DNA from: Metarhizobium sp964253915
GTDB taxonomy: Bacteria; Pseudomonadota; Alphaproteobacteria; Rhizobiales; Rhizobiaceae
Assembly: GCF_964253915.1 (NCBI RefSeq)
Contig: NZ_CAXUSG020000003.1
Span: forward strand, 186,001-250,000
DNA length: 64,000 nucleotides
Direction: 5' to 3'
Below the pieces are notes generated by a model, which saw nothing but the letters and a program-made list of their open reading frames with translations, made no database searches and was not told the origin of the DNA. Positions within the stretch are counted from its first letter, which is position 1. Each line of letters opens with the position of its first letter. This document shows, in pieces, positions 8,511-17,279 of this stretch. The translations under genes and the position numbers were made by a program.

Positions 8511-9752
8511 TCAGTCGTCCTCGCCATGGTTGGCAATCATCATCGCCTCGAAAGCCAGACGCTCGGTCTTGCGCATGCGTTCGGATTCAGACTTCAGCTG
8601 ACCACAGGCGGCGAGGATGTCGCGGCCACGCGGCGTGCGGATCGGCGAGGCGTAACCGGCGGCATTGATGAAATCGGCGAATTTCTCGATCGTCGCCCAG
8701 TCGGAACACTGGTAGTTGGTGCCCGGCCAGGGGTTGAACGGGATAAGGTTGATCTTCGCCGGAATGCCCTTGAGCAGCTGGATCAGGCCCTTGGCATCCT
8801 CCAGGCTGTCGTTGACATCCTTCAGCATCACATATTCGAAGGTGATGCGGCGGGCGTTCGACAGGCCGGGATAGGCGCGGCAGGCCTCGATCAGGTCCTT
8901 CAGCGGATATTTCTTGTTGATCGGCACCAGCATGTCGCGCAGATCGTCACGCACCGCATGCAGCGAGATCGCCAGCATAACGCCGATCTCTTCGCCGGTG
9001 CGGTAGATTTCCGGCACGACGCCGGAGGTCGACAGCGTGATGCGGCGCTTGGAGAGCGACAGGCCGTCGCCATCAGAGGCGATCAGCAGCGCCGTCTTCA
9101 CCGGCTCGAAATTGTAGAGCGGCTCGCCCATGCCCATCATGACGATGTTGGTGATCTTGCGGCCTTCGGCCGGAATGATGGCACCCTGCGGCGTGTCGCG
9201 GTCCGGGAAATCGCCGAGCCGGTCGCGGGCAAGTAACAGCTGCGAGAGGATTTCTTCCGCCGTCAGGTTGCGCACCAGCTTCTGCGTGCCGGTGTGGCAG
9301 AAGGAACAGGTCAGCGAACAGCCGACCTGGCTGGAGATGCACAGCGTGCCGCGGCCCTCTTCCGGAATATAGACGGTTTCGACCTCCACCGGCCGGCCAG
9401 CGCCGCGCGGTGGGAAGCGCAACAGCCACTTGCGGGTACCGTCGTTGGAAACCTGCTCTTCGACGATCTCCGGGCGAGCGATGGTGAAATGCGTTTTCAG
9501 CATTTCGCGCATGTCCTTGGCGATGTTGGCCATCGCGTCGAAATCGGACACGCCGCGGATATACAGCCAGTGCCAGATCTGGCTGACGCGCATGCGCACC
9601 TGCTTTTCCGGAATGCCCTTTTCCCTCAGTGCCTCGGCCATGTCCTCGCGCGTCAAGCCGATCAGCGACGGTTTGACGGCGAAATCGGCGGGCCGGAGCG
9701 GCAGCGGCGCTTTCACCGGCGGGCGGACGATCGTCGTTTCAGTGGCATCCAT
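8511..9752 (-). CDS. rlmN: 23S rRNA (adenine2503-C2)/tRNA(adenine37-C2) methyltransferase
   Basis: Radical-SAM dual-specificity methyltransferase that makes 2-methyladenosine in 23S rRNA position 2503 and tRNA position 37. Length is about 413 residues. The cluster-binding motif C-x3-C-x2-C is at Cys145, Cys149 and Cys152 (GCSLTCSFCHTG), and the family segment MGMGEPLYNFE follows. The C-terminal IRTPRGRDILAACGQL carries the second catalytic Cys. The ATG at 9752 is preferred to a GTG nine bases upstream because GGGATT would be too close to the latter. It is probably a single gene, separated from ialB by a terminator. Confidence 0.97.
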   Translation of the reverse strand: MDATETTIVRPPVKAPLPLRPADFAVKPSLIGLTREDMAEALREKGIPEKQVRMRVSQIWHWLYIRGVSDFDAMANIAKDMREMLKTHFTIARPEIVEEQVSNDGTRKWLLRFPPRGAGRPVEVETVYIPEEGRGTLCISSQVGCSLTCSFCHTGTQKLVRNLTAEEILSQLLLARDRLGDFPDRDTPQGAIIPAEGRKITNIVMMGMGEPLYNFEPVKTALLIASDGDGLSLSKRRITLSTSGVVPEIYRTGEEIGVMLAISLHAVRDDLRDMLVPINKKYPLKDLIEACRAYPGLSNARRITFEYVMLKDVNDSLEDAKGLIQLLKGIPAKINLIPFNPWPGTNYQCSDWATIEKFADFINAAGYASPIRTPRGRDILAACGQLKSESERMRKTERLAFEAMMIANHGEDD

Positions 9753-9925
9753 GATAAACACAATCCCAGGGTCTCAATAGCTGCACCCCGCCGAGACGTT
9801 TATCCGGCAAGCACAGGCTGAATGAAAAGAAAATGGGGCGGACGGGCCGTATGCCGGCCGTGAGGCGTTCGCCCAGGTTGGCTGCGCTTTAGCATTAATT
9901 TGCGACCGCGTCACCCACCGGCTGC

Positions 9926-9957
9926 AAAAACAGTAAAGGCCGGTCAAAGACCAGCCT
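9926..9957 (-). terminator. Rho-independent terminator after the ialB-like gene
   Basis: Read on the minus strand, AGGCTGGTC-TTT-GACCGGCCT forms a stem with one G-T pair and is followed by TTACTGTTTTTG. It lies 28 bases beyond the stop of the ialB-like gene. Confidence 0.65.
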
Positions 9958-9984
9958 CTACCTCAGGACTTTCAGGCGAAAAGC

Positions 9985-10488
9985 TTACTTGCAGCTTTCG
10001 ATCTGCTTCAGCGCCGCCGAGATGCCCTGCAGGGAATAGGCGTAGCTGGTGCCTGTGCCCTTGCGGGAGGTCGCCTTGACCGTCATCGTCTTGCCGGTCT
10101 TCATCGCCATGACGAGGGCCGGCTCTTCGGCAGCGTTCTCGACCCAGGCCGCACGCTCCTTGACGAACATGACGAAGGTCTTGTTGTCGATGATGACGTT
10201 GACCTTGGAATTCTCCTTCATGACGTAGCCCATCATGGCCTGCGGCTCATAGGAGATGTTCTGTCCCGGGCGCTGCGACACGATGAAGAAGATATCGCCG
10301 TGATCGACGTTCGCCGGCTCCTTCGTGGTCGGTACGGACAGAACGTAACAGACATTGCTGTTGCCTGATTTGTAGGAATAGGCGCCCCACGCCTTGAACT
10401 GCTGGATCCGGGTCGGAGATTGAGCAGAGGCAATGCCAGCGCTGGCCAAAATCAGGATAAGTGCGGTTGTGAAACTTCTTACGAACAT
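9985..10488 (-). CDS. Invasion-associated locus B (IalB) family protein
   Basis: This 167-residue exported protein has a signal peptide (hydrophobic FTTALILILASAGIASA, cleavage after ASA). The mature part matches the IalB family (PF06776): WGAYSYKSGNSNVCYVLS, then FIVSQRPGQN, MMGYVMKENSKVNVIID, and a late Cys in QIESCK that could pair with the Cys in NVCYVLS. In Bartonella, IalB contributes to erythrocyte invasion. In soil and plant rhizobia, the homologues are periplasmic proteins of unknown role. It stands alone, with a terminator downstream and a 303-base spacer upstream. Confidence 0.85.
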   Translation of the reverse strand: MFVRSFTTALILILASAGIASAQSPTRIQQFKAWGAYSYKSGNSNVCYVLSVPTTKEPANVDHGDIFFIVSQRPGQNISYEPQAMMGYVMKENSKVNVIIDNKTFVMFVKERAAWVENAAEEPALVMAMKTGKTMTVKATSRKGTGTSYAYSLQGISAALKQIESCK

Positions 10489-10791
10489 GTTTTCCTGCCG
10501 GTTTTCTTGCCATCAATCGCCGGCCGACGAAGCGGCCAGGCTAAACGTGCTCATGATCTCATTCGTTTTGACTTAATTCAGGTTACCAAACCGTCAACAA
10601 GGAAGAGAAAGCCGTTGGAAATGTGCCGCTCCGGGTCGATGACCGGCCGTTTTTGGTCGATTTTAAGACTTATCGGCTGAGTTTGACCCGAAAGACACGC
10701 ATCCCGTGGGATTTATGACACAAAGAATCAGGCAAGAGTTTGTCGGATGGGACACCCTCCGCCTGCCTATCACGACGAGTTGAGCGTTTCG
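10489..10791. other. Intergenic spacer, no gene seen
   Basis: The 303 bases between the ialB-like start and the DUF1232 stop show no convincing frame. They must hold the ialB promoter on the minus strand; a TTGACG hexamer occurs in the minus-strand reading near 10600, but no good -10 follows. No repeat or RNA structure was recognised. Confidence 0.5.
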
Positions 10792-11172
10792 TCACTCCGA
10801 CTGGTCGGCGAGCGCCCGGTCGGCGGACTGGTAGTGCCGCTCATGGATATGGCCGCGGATCATCGCCAGCGCCGTGCTCAGCACCGCGATATCGTCGGAA
10901 AACCCGACAACGGCCAGAATGTCCGGCACCAGGTCCGCAGGCATGATGAAATAGCCCAGCGCCGCAAGCAGGACGCCGCGCACCCGCGTCGGCGTCTGCG
11001 GATCGATGGCACAATAAAAACTCGCCACAACGTCGCGGCCGAAGGGCACATGGCGCACGGCGCGCCGAAATTTCGGCCAGAATTTTGCCCTGACCGTCTT
11101 TTCACGCCTTTCCTGCGTCTTCTCGTCGCCGGGCAGGAGAATTTCACCAAATTTGATGTCGTCCGTCGTCAC
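10792..11172 (-). CDS. DUF1232 / YkvA-family protein
   Basis: This 126-residue protein has the YkvA/DUF1232 core: RVRGVLLAALGYFIMPADLVPDILAVVGFSDDIAVL (about residues 63-98), in which the P-x-D-L-x-P-D motif is diagnostic. The hydrophobic stretch before it suggests membrane association. The function is unknown. The gene lies at the head of a run of small minus-strand genes (phhB 52 bases upstream). The start at 11172 is an ATG (MTTDDIKF). Confidence 0.85.
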   Translation of the reverse strand: MTTDDIKFGEILLPGDEKTQERREKTVRAKFWPKFRRAVRHVPFGRDVVASFYCAIDPQTPTRVRGVLLAALGYFIMPADLVPDILAVVGFSDDIAVLSTALAMIRGHIHERHYQSADRALADQSE

Positions 11173-11224
11173 GCTCGCGCCTCCAGAGTCTGCGCACCCA
11201 ATATGGGGGGCAGTGCCCGAAAAT

Positions 11225-11530
11225 TCAATCGGCGCGGCGGGCGGCCGCCTTGTCCATGAGCAAAGCCAGCTTGAAATCGAGTTCGCTCAGCCCCTTCACG
11301 GAATGCGTGTTCAGCGTGACATCGACACGCGCATAGACGTTGAACCATTCGGGATGGTGATCGAGCTTTTCCGCGGCCAGCGCCATCTCGCTCATGAAAC
11401 CGAAAGCTTCGGCGAAATTGCGGAACTTGAAGCTGCGGGTGATCGCCCCGCCGTCTTCGCGCAGTGTCCAGCCGGTCACGGTTTCAAGCTTTTCGGCAAT
11501 GGCCTCCGGCGTCAGCTTCTCCTGCTTCAT
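11225..11530 (-). CDS. phhB: 4a-hydroxytetrahydrobiopterin dehydratase
   Basis: This 101-residue pterin-4a-carbinolamine dehydratase recycles the tetrahydropterin cofactor of phenylalanine hydroxylase by dehydrating the 4a-hydroxy intermediate. The family signature is present as AEKLDHHPEWFNVYARVDV (about residues 53-71), with the His-His-Pro and a Trp four residues on. The length matches PhhB/PCD proteins. No phenylalanine hydroxylase gene is in the window. It lies between DUF1232 and thpR on the same strand with short gaps. Confidence 0.93.
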   Translation of the reverse strand: MKQEKLTPEAIAEKLETVTGWTLREDGGAITRSFKFRNFAEAFGFMSEMALAAEKLDHHPEWFNVYARVDVTLNTHSVKGLSELDFKLALLMDKAAARRAD

Positions 11531-11586
11531 CGCATCCTCCTCGACAGGCAGGCAGGTTACGGCAAACGGAGCGCGTTCGAAACCGC

Positions 11587-12177
11587 CTAGATGAAACTCT
11601 TCTCGACGACGCGTTGGCCGACCGGGCTGGAAGCGACAGGCGCCTCACGCAACTGGAAAACCTCTTCGGTGAGGTAAGGCCCGCCGCCCACCGAGTCGCG
11701 CGACGACAGGAGAACGAAGCGGCAGACGGTGAAGGGAACGGTGTGGAAATCGCCGCGGCCGGCGAGGTAATGCACGACGTCATCGACACGCGACGACTTC
11801 AGCCGCGCCAGCGTCACATGCGGGGTAAACTTGCGCGGATCCGGCGGCAGGCCGATGCGCTGGCAGATCCGCTCGATTTCCGCCTGCAGCGCAAACATTT
11901 CGGGAGCCGGCGAAACACCGGCCCACACCGAATGCGGTTTCTTACCGCCGAACGAGCCGATACCATTGATACCGAGCTGGAATTCCGGCCGGTCGATGCG
12001 ATCAAGCCGATCGACAACCTCGTCTGCAGTGCGTCCATCCACGTCGCCGATGAAGCGCAAGGTGATGTGGTAATTCTCCACATCGATCCAGCGCGCTCCG
12101 GGCAGGCCTCCACGCAAAAGGGAAAGGCTCATGGCCGCATTGCGCGGAATTTCGAGGGCGGTAAACAGTCTCGGCAT
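11587..12177 (-). CDS. thpR: RNA 2',3'-cyclic phosphodiesterase
   Basis: This 196-residue member of the 2H phosphoesterase superfamily (formerly LigT) opens RNA 2',3'-cyclic phosphates. Both H-x-T-x motifs are visible: HITL at residues 37-40 and HVTL at 120-123. The N-terminal PRLFTALEIP and the QLGINGIGSFGG segment are typical. The ATG at 12177 has GGGGAG upstream; the frame extends to 12210 with no good start. It is followed by phhB 56 bases downstream, probably in one transcript. Confidence 0.92.
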   Translation of the reverse strand: MPRLFTALEIPRNAAMSLSLLRGGLPGARWIDVENYHITLRFIGDVDGRTADEVVDRLDRIDRPEFQLGINGIGSFGGKKPHSVWAGVSPAPEMFALQAEIERICQRIGLPPDPRKFTPHVTLARLKSSRVDDVVHYLAGRGDFHTVPFTVCRFVLLSSRDSVGGGPYLTEEVFQLREAPVASSPVGQRVVEKSFI

Positions 12178-12242
12178 GGCGAGCTCCCCGAATCTTGTGC
12201 AGATGCTCACAGCGAATCACGCAATGAAAATCGGCGCAACCC

Positions 12243-12896
12243 CTATTTTGTTCCGGAAGAAATCATATCCACGAAAGCCTTAACGACCGGCAACGAGCGT
12301 TCGACCATGACGCCGACGCCATCGGCATTGGGATGCATGCCGTCTTCCAGCTGCAGTTTGGCTTGGGTCACGACACCATCGATGAACAGCGGGTAGAGCG
12401 GTACGCCATGTTTCTCCGCCAGCCGTGTGTAGATCGGATCGAACTTCGCCGCATAGTCGCCGCCCATGTTCGGCGGTGCCAGCATGCCGGCGAGCAGCAC
12501 GGCGATGCCGCGCTCCTTGAGCCGGCTAATGATCGCATCGAGATTCTTTTCCGTTTCTTCCGGCGGGATGCCGCGCAGCGCATCGTTGGCGCCGAGTTCG
12601 AGGATGACGCCATCGGTTCCATCCGGCACCGACCAGTCGACGCGCGCCAGGCCCGCGGAGGTGGTGTCGCCGGAAACGCCGGCATTGGTGATGACGATAT
12701 CGACGCCTTGCGCCTTCAGGGCGGCCTCAAGCCGGGCGGGATAGGCATCGTTGGGCGGCAACTGGTAACCGGCCATCAGGCTGTCGCCGAAGCCGACAAG
12801 CTGGAGCGTGCGGGCCGCGGCCGGCGTGACGCCAACGGCAAAAACCATGGCCAGCATGATGACGATGAAGTGAATGCGCCCGGCTTTAAATCTCAT
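12243..12896 (-). CDS. tesA: Arylesterase / lysophospholipase L1 (SGNH hydrolase, TesA-like)
   Basis: This 217-residue SGNH-fold esterase has a signal peptide (IVIMLAMVFAVGVTPAAA), so it is exported to the periplasm. Block I GDSL is at residues 37-40 with catalytic Ser39, block III GANDALRG (G-x-N-D) follows near residue 100, and the catalytic Asp-His pair sits in DGMHPNADG near residue 190. The gene is divergent from ybbA-ybbP, the same arrangement as E. coli tesA<>ybbA-ybbP. This supports the assignment and suggests a shared role in lipid or ester handling in the envelope. The natural substrate is not known. Confidence 0.9.
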   Translation of the reverse strand: MRFKAGRIHFIVIMLAMVFAVGVTPAAARTLQLVGFGDSLMAGYQLPPNDAYPARLEAALKAQGVDIVITNAGVSGDTTSAGLARVDWSVPDGTDGVILELGANDALRGIPPEETEKNLDAIISRLKERGIAVLLAGMLAPPNMGGDYAAKFDPIYTRLAEKHGVPLYPLFIDGVVTQAKLQLEDGMHPNADGVGVMVERSLPVVKAFVDMISSGTK

Positions 12897-12983
12897 GACC
12901 CTTTTCCTAAATTGGCGGAGACCATGGCCGGCCCGCGCGTGCGTTCTGCATTCTTCCCATCACCCATATAGGAAACGTTTCTT

Positions 12984-13694
12984 TTGACAAAAACCATCAT
13001 CGAGCTGAAGAAAGCCGATTTGACCCTGGGCCGCGACGCCGCTTCGGTCCATGTGCTCAAGAGCATAGATCTCAGCATCGATGAAGGCGAGGCTGTCGGC
13101 ATCGTCGGCCCTTCAGGCTCCGGCAAATCGACGCTGCTGATGGTGCTTGCCGGCCTGGAACGGCTGGACAAGGGCGAAATCCACATCCGCAACACGCCGC
13201 TGCACACGCTCGGTGAGGATGCGCTGGCCGATTTCCGCGGCCGCAACATCGGCATCGTCTTCCAGTCCTTCCACCTGATCGCCAACATGACGGCGCTGGA
13301 AAACGTCGCCGTGCCGCTAGAACTGGCGAATGTGCGCAATCCGTTCGATATTGCCCGGCAAGAGTTGCAATCGGTCGGCCTCGGCGAACGCTTGAGCCAC
13401 TATCCCGGCCAGCTCTCCGGCGGCGAGCAACAGCGCGTCGCCATCGCCCGGGCGCTGGCGCCATCGCCGGCGGTGCTGATCGCCGACGAGCCGACCGGCA
13501 ACCTCGACACGGAAACCGGCCGGCAGATCGCCGACCTGCTGTTTTCCAAGCAGCAGGAACGCGGCATGACCTTGGTGCTCGTCACCCACGACGTATCGCT
13601 GGCCGCCCGCTGCTCGCGGCAGATCCGCGTCCGCTCCGGCGAGATCGCCGGCGACAGCCGCAACCAGCCGGCCGAACAAGCGGCCTTCGCATGA
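12984..13694 (+). CDS. ybbA: ABC transporter ATP-binding protein YbbA
   Basis: This 236-residue ATPase of the MacB/LolD class works with the large FtsX-type permease encoded next. It has Walker A GPSGSGKST near residues 38-46, the signature LSGGEQQRVAIARAL near 146-160, Walker B LIADEPTGNLD near 166-176, and an H-loop VTHD. The start is a TTG at 12984 preceded by AGGAAA; no internal ATG gives a full nucleotide-binding domain. Its end overlaps the permease start by four bases. The substrate of YbbA-YbbP is unknown; an envelope lipid or lipoprotein role is inferred from the class and the tesA neighbour. Confidence 0.92.
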   Translation: MTKTIIELKKADLTLGRDAASVHVLKSIDLSIDEGEAVGIVGPSGSGKSTLLMVLAGLERLDKGEIHIRNTPLHTLGEDALADFRGRNIGIVFQSFHLIANMTALENVAVPLELANVRNPFDIARQELQSVGLGERLSHYPGQLSGGEQQRVAIARALAPSPAVLIADEPTGNLDTETGRQIADLLFSKQQERGMTLVLVTHDVSLAARCSRQIRVRSGEIAGDSRNQPAEQAAFA

Positions 13695-16240
13695 GTTCGC
13701 TGCGCTCCCGCCTCTCCCTCGCTTTCCGCCTGGCCCTGCGCGAATTGCGCGGCGGCCTTTCGGGCTTTTACATCTTTCTCGCCTGCATCGCGCTCGGAAC
13801 GGCGGCGATTGCGGCGGTGAATTCCGTTTCGAGATCGATCACCGATTCGATCGCCTCCGAAGGCCGCACGTTGCTGGCCGCCGACGTGCGTTTCGAACTC
13901 AACAACCGTGAAGCAACGCCGCAGGAACTCGCTTACGTCCAGAGCTTCGGCGACGTGGCGATCTCGGCTGGCCTGCGCTCCATGGCCCGCCTGCCCGGCG
14001 GTGCTGACCAGGCACTGGTCGAGGTGAAAGCCGTCGACGACATCTATCCGCTCTACGGCACTTTCGAGACCAACGAGGGCAGCGCCCTTTGGCCGCTTCT
14101 GGCGCAACAGCAGGACGGTCGCTATGGCGCCGTCGCCGCTCCGCTGCTGCTCGACCGGCTCGGCCTGAAGGCCGGCGACGAGATCCTGCTCGGCAATGCG
14201 CGGCTGACGATAGCCGCCACCGTCAAGAGCGAACCCGACGCCATCTCGGAAGGTTTCGGCTTCGCGCCGCGCCTGATCGTCAGCCATGAGGCGCTCGTCG
14301 CCTCCGGCCTGATGCAGACCGGCAGCCTGGTCGAACACGTCTACAAGGTCCGTCTCAAGGCCGGCTCGCCGCCGGCTGCCGGCATCCAGCAGGACGCCGC
14401 GCAAAAATTCCCCGATGCCGGCTGGTCGATCCGCGCCAGCGACCGCGCCGCGCCGGCGCTGAGCGACAACGTCACCCGGTTCTCGCAGTTCCTGACGCTG
14501 GTCGGCTTGACCGCGCTGATCGTCGGCGGCGTCGGCGTCGCCAATGCCGTGCGCGCCTTCCTCGATTCCAAACGCACCACCATCGCCACCTTCAAGTGCC
14601 TGGGCGCACCGGCCTTCGTGGTGGTGGCGATCTACCTGTTCCAGATTCTGCTGATCGCGCTGGCCGGTATCGGCATCGGCCTCGTCGTCGGCGCACTGGC
14701 GCCGATGGCTGTGGCACCGTTCCTGGCCAACTTCCTGCCGATTTCGGCAGCCCCCGCCATCTATCCCGGCCCGCTGGCGCTCGCAGCCCTGTTTGGCCTG
14801 CTGACGACGCTCGCCTTCGCCATCCTGCCGCTCGGCCATGCACGCGAAGTGCCGGCAACCGCGCTGTTCCGCGAACAGGGCTTCGAGCCGACCCGCCTGC
14901 CCTCCTGGCCCTACCTGCTGGCGACGGGCGTCATTCTCGCAGCCCTTGCGGCGCTGGTGATCCTGACCGCCTTCGATCGCTTCGTCGCCGCCGTCTTCCT
15001 CGCCGCCGTCGCCTTCGGTTTCGTGCTGTTGCGGCTCGTCGCCGGGGTGGTGGCGGCGATTGCCCGACGCAGCCCACGCGTCAACTCGCCGGCGCTCAGG
15101 CTGGCGATCGGCAACATCCACCGCCCCGGCGCGCTGACATCCTCGGTCGTGCTATCGCTCGGGCTGGGGCTTGCCCTGCTCGTGACGCTGACGCTGATCG
15201 ACGGCAACCTGCGACGCGAACTCACCGGCAACCTGCCGGAACGGGCGCCGAACTTCTTTTTCGTCGACATCCAGGGCAGCGAGGTCGAGGGTTTCCGCCA
15301 GATCGTCAGCCAGCAAGCGCCGGAAGGCAAGGTCACCGAAGTGCCGATGCTGCGCGGCCGCATCCTCGCCTTCAACGGCCAGGACGTCACCAAGATGGAC
15401 GTGCCGCCGAACGGCCGCTGGGTGCTGCGCGGCGACCGCGGCATCACCTATTCCGAAGCCCTGCCCGAGAACGCCAAGCTGACCGCCGGCGAATGGTGGG
15501 CACCGGACTATGCCGGCGAACCGCTGGTCTCCTTCTCCGCCGAGGAGGCGGGCGAACTCGGCTTGAAGATCGGCGACACCGTCACCGTCAACGTGCTCGG
15601 CCGCAGCCTCACCGCCCGCATCGCCAACCTGCGCCAGGTGGAATGGGAATCGCTGTCGATCAATTTCGTCATGGTCTTCTCGCCCAACACCTTCAAGGGC
15701 GCGCCGCATGCCTGGCTGGCGACGCTGACGGATGCGACGGCAACGCCGGCGCAGGAAGCCGCCATCCTGAAAGCCGTGACCAACGCCTATCCGACGATCA
15801 CCAGCGTCCGCGTCAAGGATGCGCTGGAGATCGTCGACAAGCTGGTCGGGCAGTTGGCAACCGCCATCCGCGCCGCTGCCGCCGTGGCGCTGGTTGCCTC
15901 AGTGCTGGTGCTCGCCGGCGCGCTCGCCGCCGGCAACCGGGCGCGCACCCACGACGCGGTGATCCTGAAAACGCTCGGCGCCACCCGCGCCATGCTGATC
16001 CGCGCCTTCTCCTACGAATACATGATTCTCGGCCTGGCGACGGCGGTGTTCGCGCTGTTTGCCGGCGGCGTCTCCGCCTGGTACGTGGTGAGCCGGATCA
16101 TGAAACTGCCCTCCGCCTTCCTCGCCGACGTTGCCGTGACGACTCTGGTCATCGCGCTGGTGATGACCGTCGGCATCGGCCTGGCCGGCACCTGGCGCGT
16201 GCTGGGGCAGAAGGCAGCACCTGTGCTGCGTGAATTGTGA
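13691..16240 (+). CDS. ybbP: FtsX-like ABC permease YbbP
   Basis: This 849-residue inner-membrane protein has an N-terminal membrane helix (FYIFLACIALGTAAIAAVNSV), a large periplasmic region, and two FtsX blocks: about residues 265-385 (four-helix region starting LTLVGLTALIVGGVGVANAVRAFLDSKRTTIATFKCLGAP) and about 720-845 (IRAAAAVALVASVLVLAGALAAGNRARTHDAVILKTLGATR). Further hydrophobic segments lie between the blocks around residues 405-460. The duplicated K-[TC]-LGA motif after each block is the coupling site for the ATPase. The start ATG overlaps the ybbA stop. A strong terminator follows at 16287-16321. Confidence 0.92.
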   Translation: MSSLRSRLSLAFRLALRELRGGLSGFYIFLACIALGTAAIAAVNSVSRSITDSIASEGRTLLAADVRFELNNREATPQELAYVQSFGDVAISAGLRSMARLPGGADQALVEVKAVDDIYPLYGTFETNEGSALWPLLAQQQDGRYGAVAAPLLLDRLGLKAGDEILLGNARLTIAATVKSEPDAISEGFGFAPRLIVSHEALVASGLMQTGSLVEHVYKVRLKAGSPPAAGIQQDAAQKFPDAGWSIRASDRAAPALSDNVTRFSQFLTLVGLTALIVGGVGVANAVRAFLDSKRTTIATFKCLGAPAFVVVAIYLFQILLIALAGIGIGLVVGALAPMAVAPFLANFLPISAAPAIYPGPLALAALFGLLTTLAFAILPLGHAREVPATALFREQGFEPTRLPSWPYLLATGVILAALAALVILTAFDRFVAAVFLAAVAFGFVLLRLVAGVVAAIARRSPRVNSPALRLAIGNIHRPGALTSSVVLSLGLGLALLVTLTLIDGNLRRELTGNLPERAPNFFFVDIQGSEVEGFRQIVSQQAPEGKVTEVPMLRGRILAFNGQDVTKMDVPPNGRWVLRGDRGITYSEALPENAKLTAGEWWAPDYAGEPLVSFSAEEAGELGLKIGDTVTVNVLGRSLTARIANLRQVEWESLSINFVMVFSPNTFKGAPHAWLATLTDATATPAQEAAILKAVTNAYPTITSVRVKDALEIVDKLVGQLATAIRAAAAVALVASVLVLAGALAAGNRARTHDAVILKTLGATRAMLIRAFSYEYMILGLATAVFALFAGGVSAWYVVSRIMKLPSAFLADVAVTTLVIALVMTVGIGLAGTWRVLGQKAAPVLREL

Positions 16241-16286
16241 GCGGACACCCGCGCGTTAACCAACTACCGTAAATCCGCACCCCTCA

Positions 16287-16321
16287 CCCAGCCTGCCGGC
16301 ATTTCCGGCAGGCTGGGTCTT
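16287..16321 (+). terminator. Rho-independent terminator after ybbP
   Basis: A 13-bp perfect stem (CCCAGCCTGCCGG / CCGGCAGGCTGGG) with a CATTT loop is followed by TCTTGT. It lies 47 bases beyond the ybbP stop. Confidence 0.8.
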
Positions 16322-16374
16322 GTAAGCAACACAAAGTCACATCATATTCTTTTCAGGCATGCTGAGGCTTCGCA

Positions 16375-16432
16375 GCGGCGCCCGGGATCTCCCGACACCG
16401 TAAATTCTCCGGAGCTTTCGTAAGAGGAAACA
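16375..16432 (+). promoter_or_regulatory. Candidate ybhL leader RNA
   Basis: The 5' region of the Bax-inhibitor gene contains two short perfect hairpin elements, CGGGA-TC-TCCCG (16383-16394) and CTCCGGAG (16407-16414), then AAGAGGAAACA before the ATG. A structured 'ybhL' motif of alphaproteobacteria has been described upstream of genes of this family in Rhizobiales (Corbino and colleagues' alphaproteobacterial motif set, which also includes SAM-II). Position and gene match that motif; I cannot score the covariance model here, so the boundaries are approximate. Confidence 0.5.
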
Positions 16433-17170
16433 ATGGCTGATCTTCGTAACTACCAGAACCGGTCGACCTATTCGGGCGCGCAATCCGGTGCTCTGATTGA
16501 TGAGGGCCTGCGCGCCTATATGCTCAAGGTCTACAACCTGATGGCGCTTGGCCTGGCGATCACGGGCGCGGCTGCCTACGGCACCTTCGCGCTGGCGGTT
16601 TCGAACCCCGCCTTTGCCCAGCTGATCTTCATCTCGCCGCTGAAGTGGGTGGTCATGCTCGCTCCGGTCGGCCTGGTGTTCTTCCTGAGCTACCGCATCC
16701 ACAAGATGTCCGTTGCCGCCGCACAGACGACGTTCTGGATCTATGCCGCGCTGATGGGCCTGTCGCTGTCGTCGATCTTCCTGGTCTATACCGGCCAGAG
16801 CATCGTGCAGACGTTCTTCATCACCGCTGCCGCCTTCGGCGGACTGTCGCTCTATGGTTATACGACCAAGCGCAGCCTGTCGGGCATGGGTTCGTTCCTG
16901 ATCATGGGCCTGTTCGGCTTGATCATCGCCTCGATCGTCAACATCTTCCTGCAGTCCTCTGCCGTGCAGTTCGCCATCTCGGCGATCGGTGTTCTGGTCT
17001 TCGCTGGCCTGACCGCCTACGACACGCAGCGGATCAAGGACATGTATTTCGACCAGGACGACGTTTCCGTGATGGGCCGCAAGGCGATCATGGGCGCCCT
17101 GCAGCTCTACCTCGACTTCATCAACCTCTTCCTGTTCCTGCTGCAGCTGTTCGGCAACCGCAACAACTAA
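16433..17170 (+). CDS. ybhL: Bax inhibitor-1/YccA-family membrane protein
   Basis: This 245-residue integral membrane protein of the TMBIM (Bax inhibitor-1) family has seven hydrophobic segments. The family signature is near the C-terminus: GLTAYDTQRIKDMY (about residues 190-203), followed by a final helix FINLFLFLLQLFG. Bacterial members such as YccA and YbhL act in the inner membrane; YccA modulates the FtsH protease, and YetJ of Bacillus is a pH-dependent calcium leak. No role is proven for rhizobial members. It is preceded by a structured leader and followed by a terminator at 17194-17222. Confidence 0.9.
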   Translation: MADLRNYQNRSTYSGAQSGALIDEGLRAYMLKVYNLMALGLAITGAAAYGTFALAVSNPAFAQLIFISPLKWVVMLAPVGLVFFLSYRIHKMSVAAAQTTFWIYAALMGLSLSSIFLVYTGQSIVQTFFITAAAFGGLSLYGYTTKRSLSGMGSFLIMGLFGLIIASIVNIFLQSSAVQFAISAIGVLVFAGLTAYDTQRIKDMYFDQDDVSVMGRKAIMGALQLYLDFINLFLFLLQLFGNRNN

Positions 17171-17193
17171 GCGGAATGGAAATCGAGACGAAG

Positions 17194-17222
17194 AAGGCGG
17201 TCCTCACGGGCCGCCTTTTTTC
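17194..17222 (+). terminator. Rho-independent terminator after the Bax-inhibitor gene
   Basis: Stem AAGGCGGTCC / GGGCCGCCTT (with a G-T pair) around a TCAC loop, followed by a run of T residues. Confidence 0.85.
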
Positions 17223-17279
17223 ATGACCTGTGACAAACCGGATGATAGGAAAAAGCATCTTCCCTCCGGACCCGGAACA

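Noticed and set aside
10489..10791. Possible promoter TTGACG near 10600 for the ialB-like gene
   Set aside because: No good -10 element at correct spacing; kept only as a remark in the spacer entry.
13400..15121. A 573-codon minus-strand frame across ybbA-ybbP
   Set aside because: It overlaps two well-supported genes, has no domain features and is rich in shadow-type residues.
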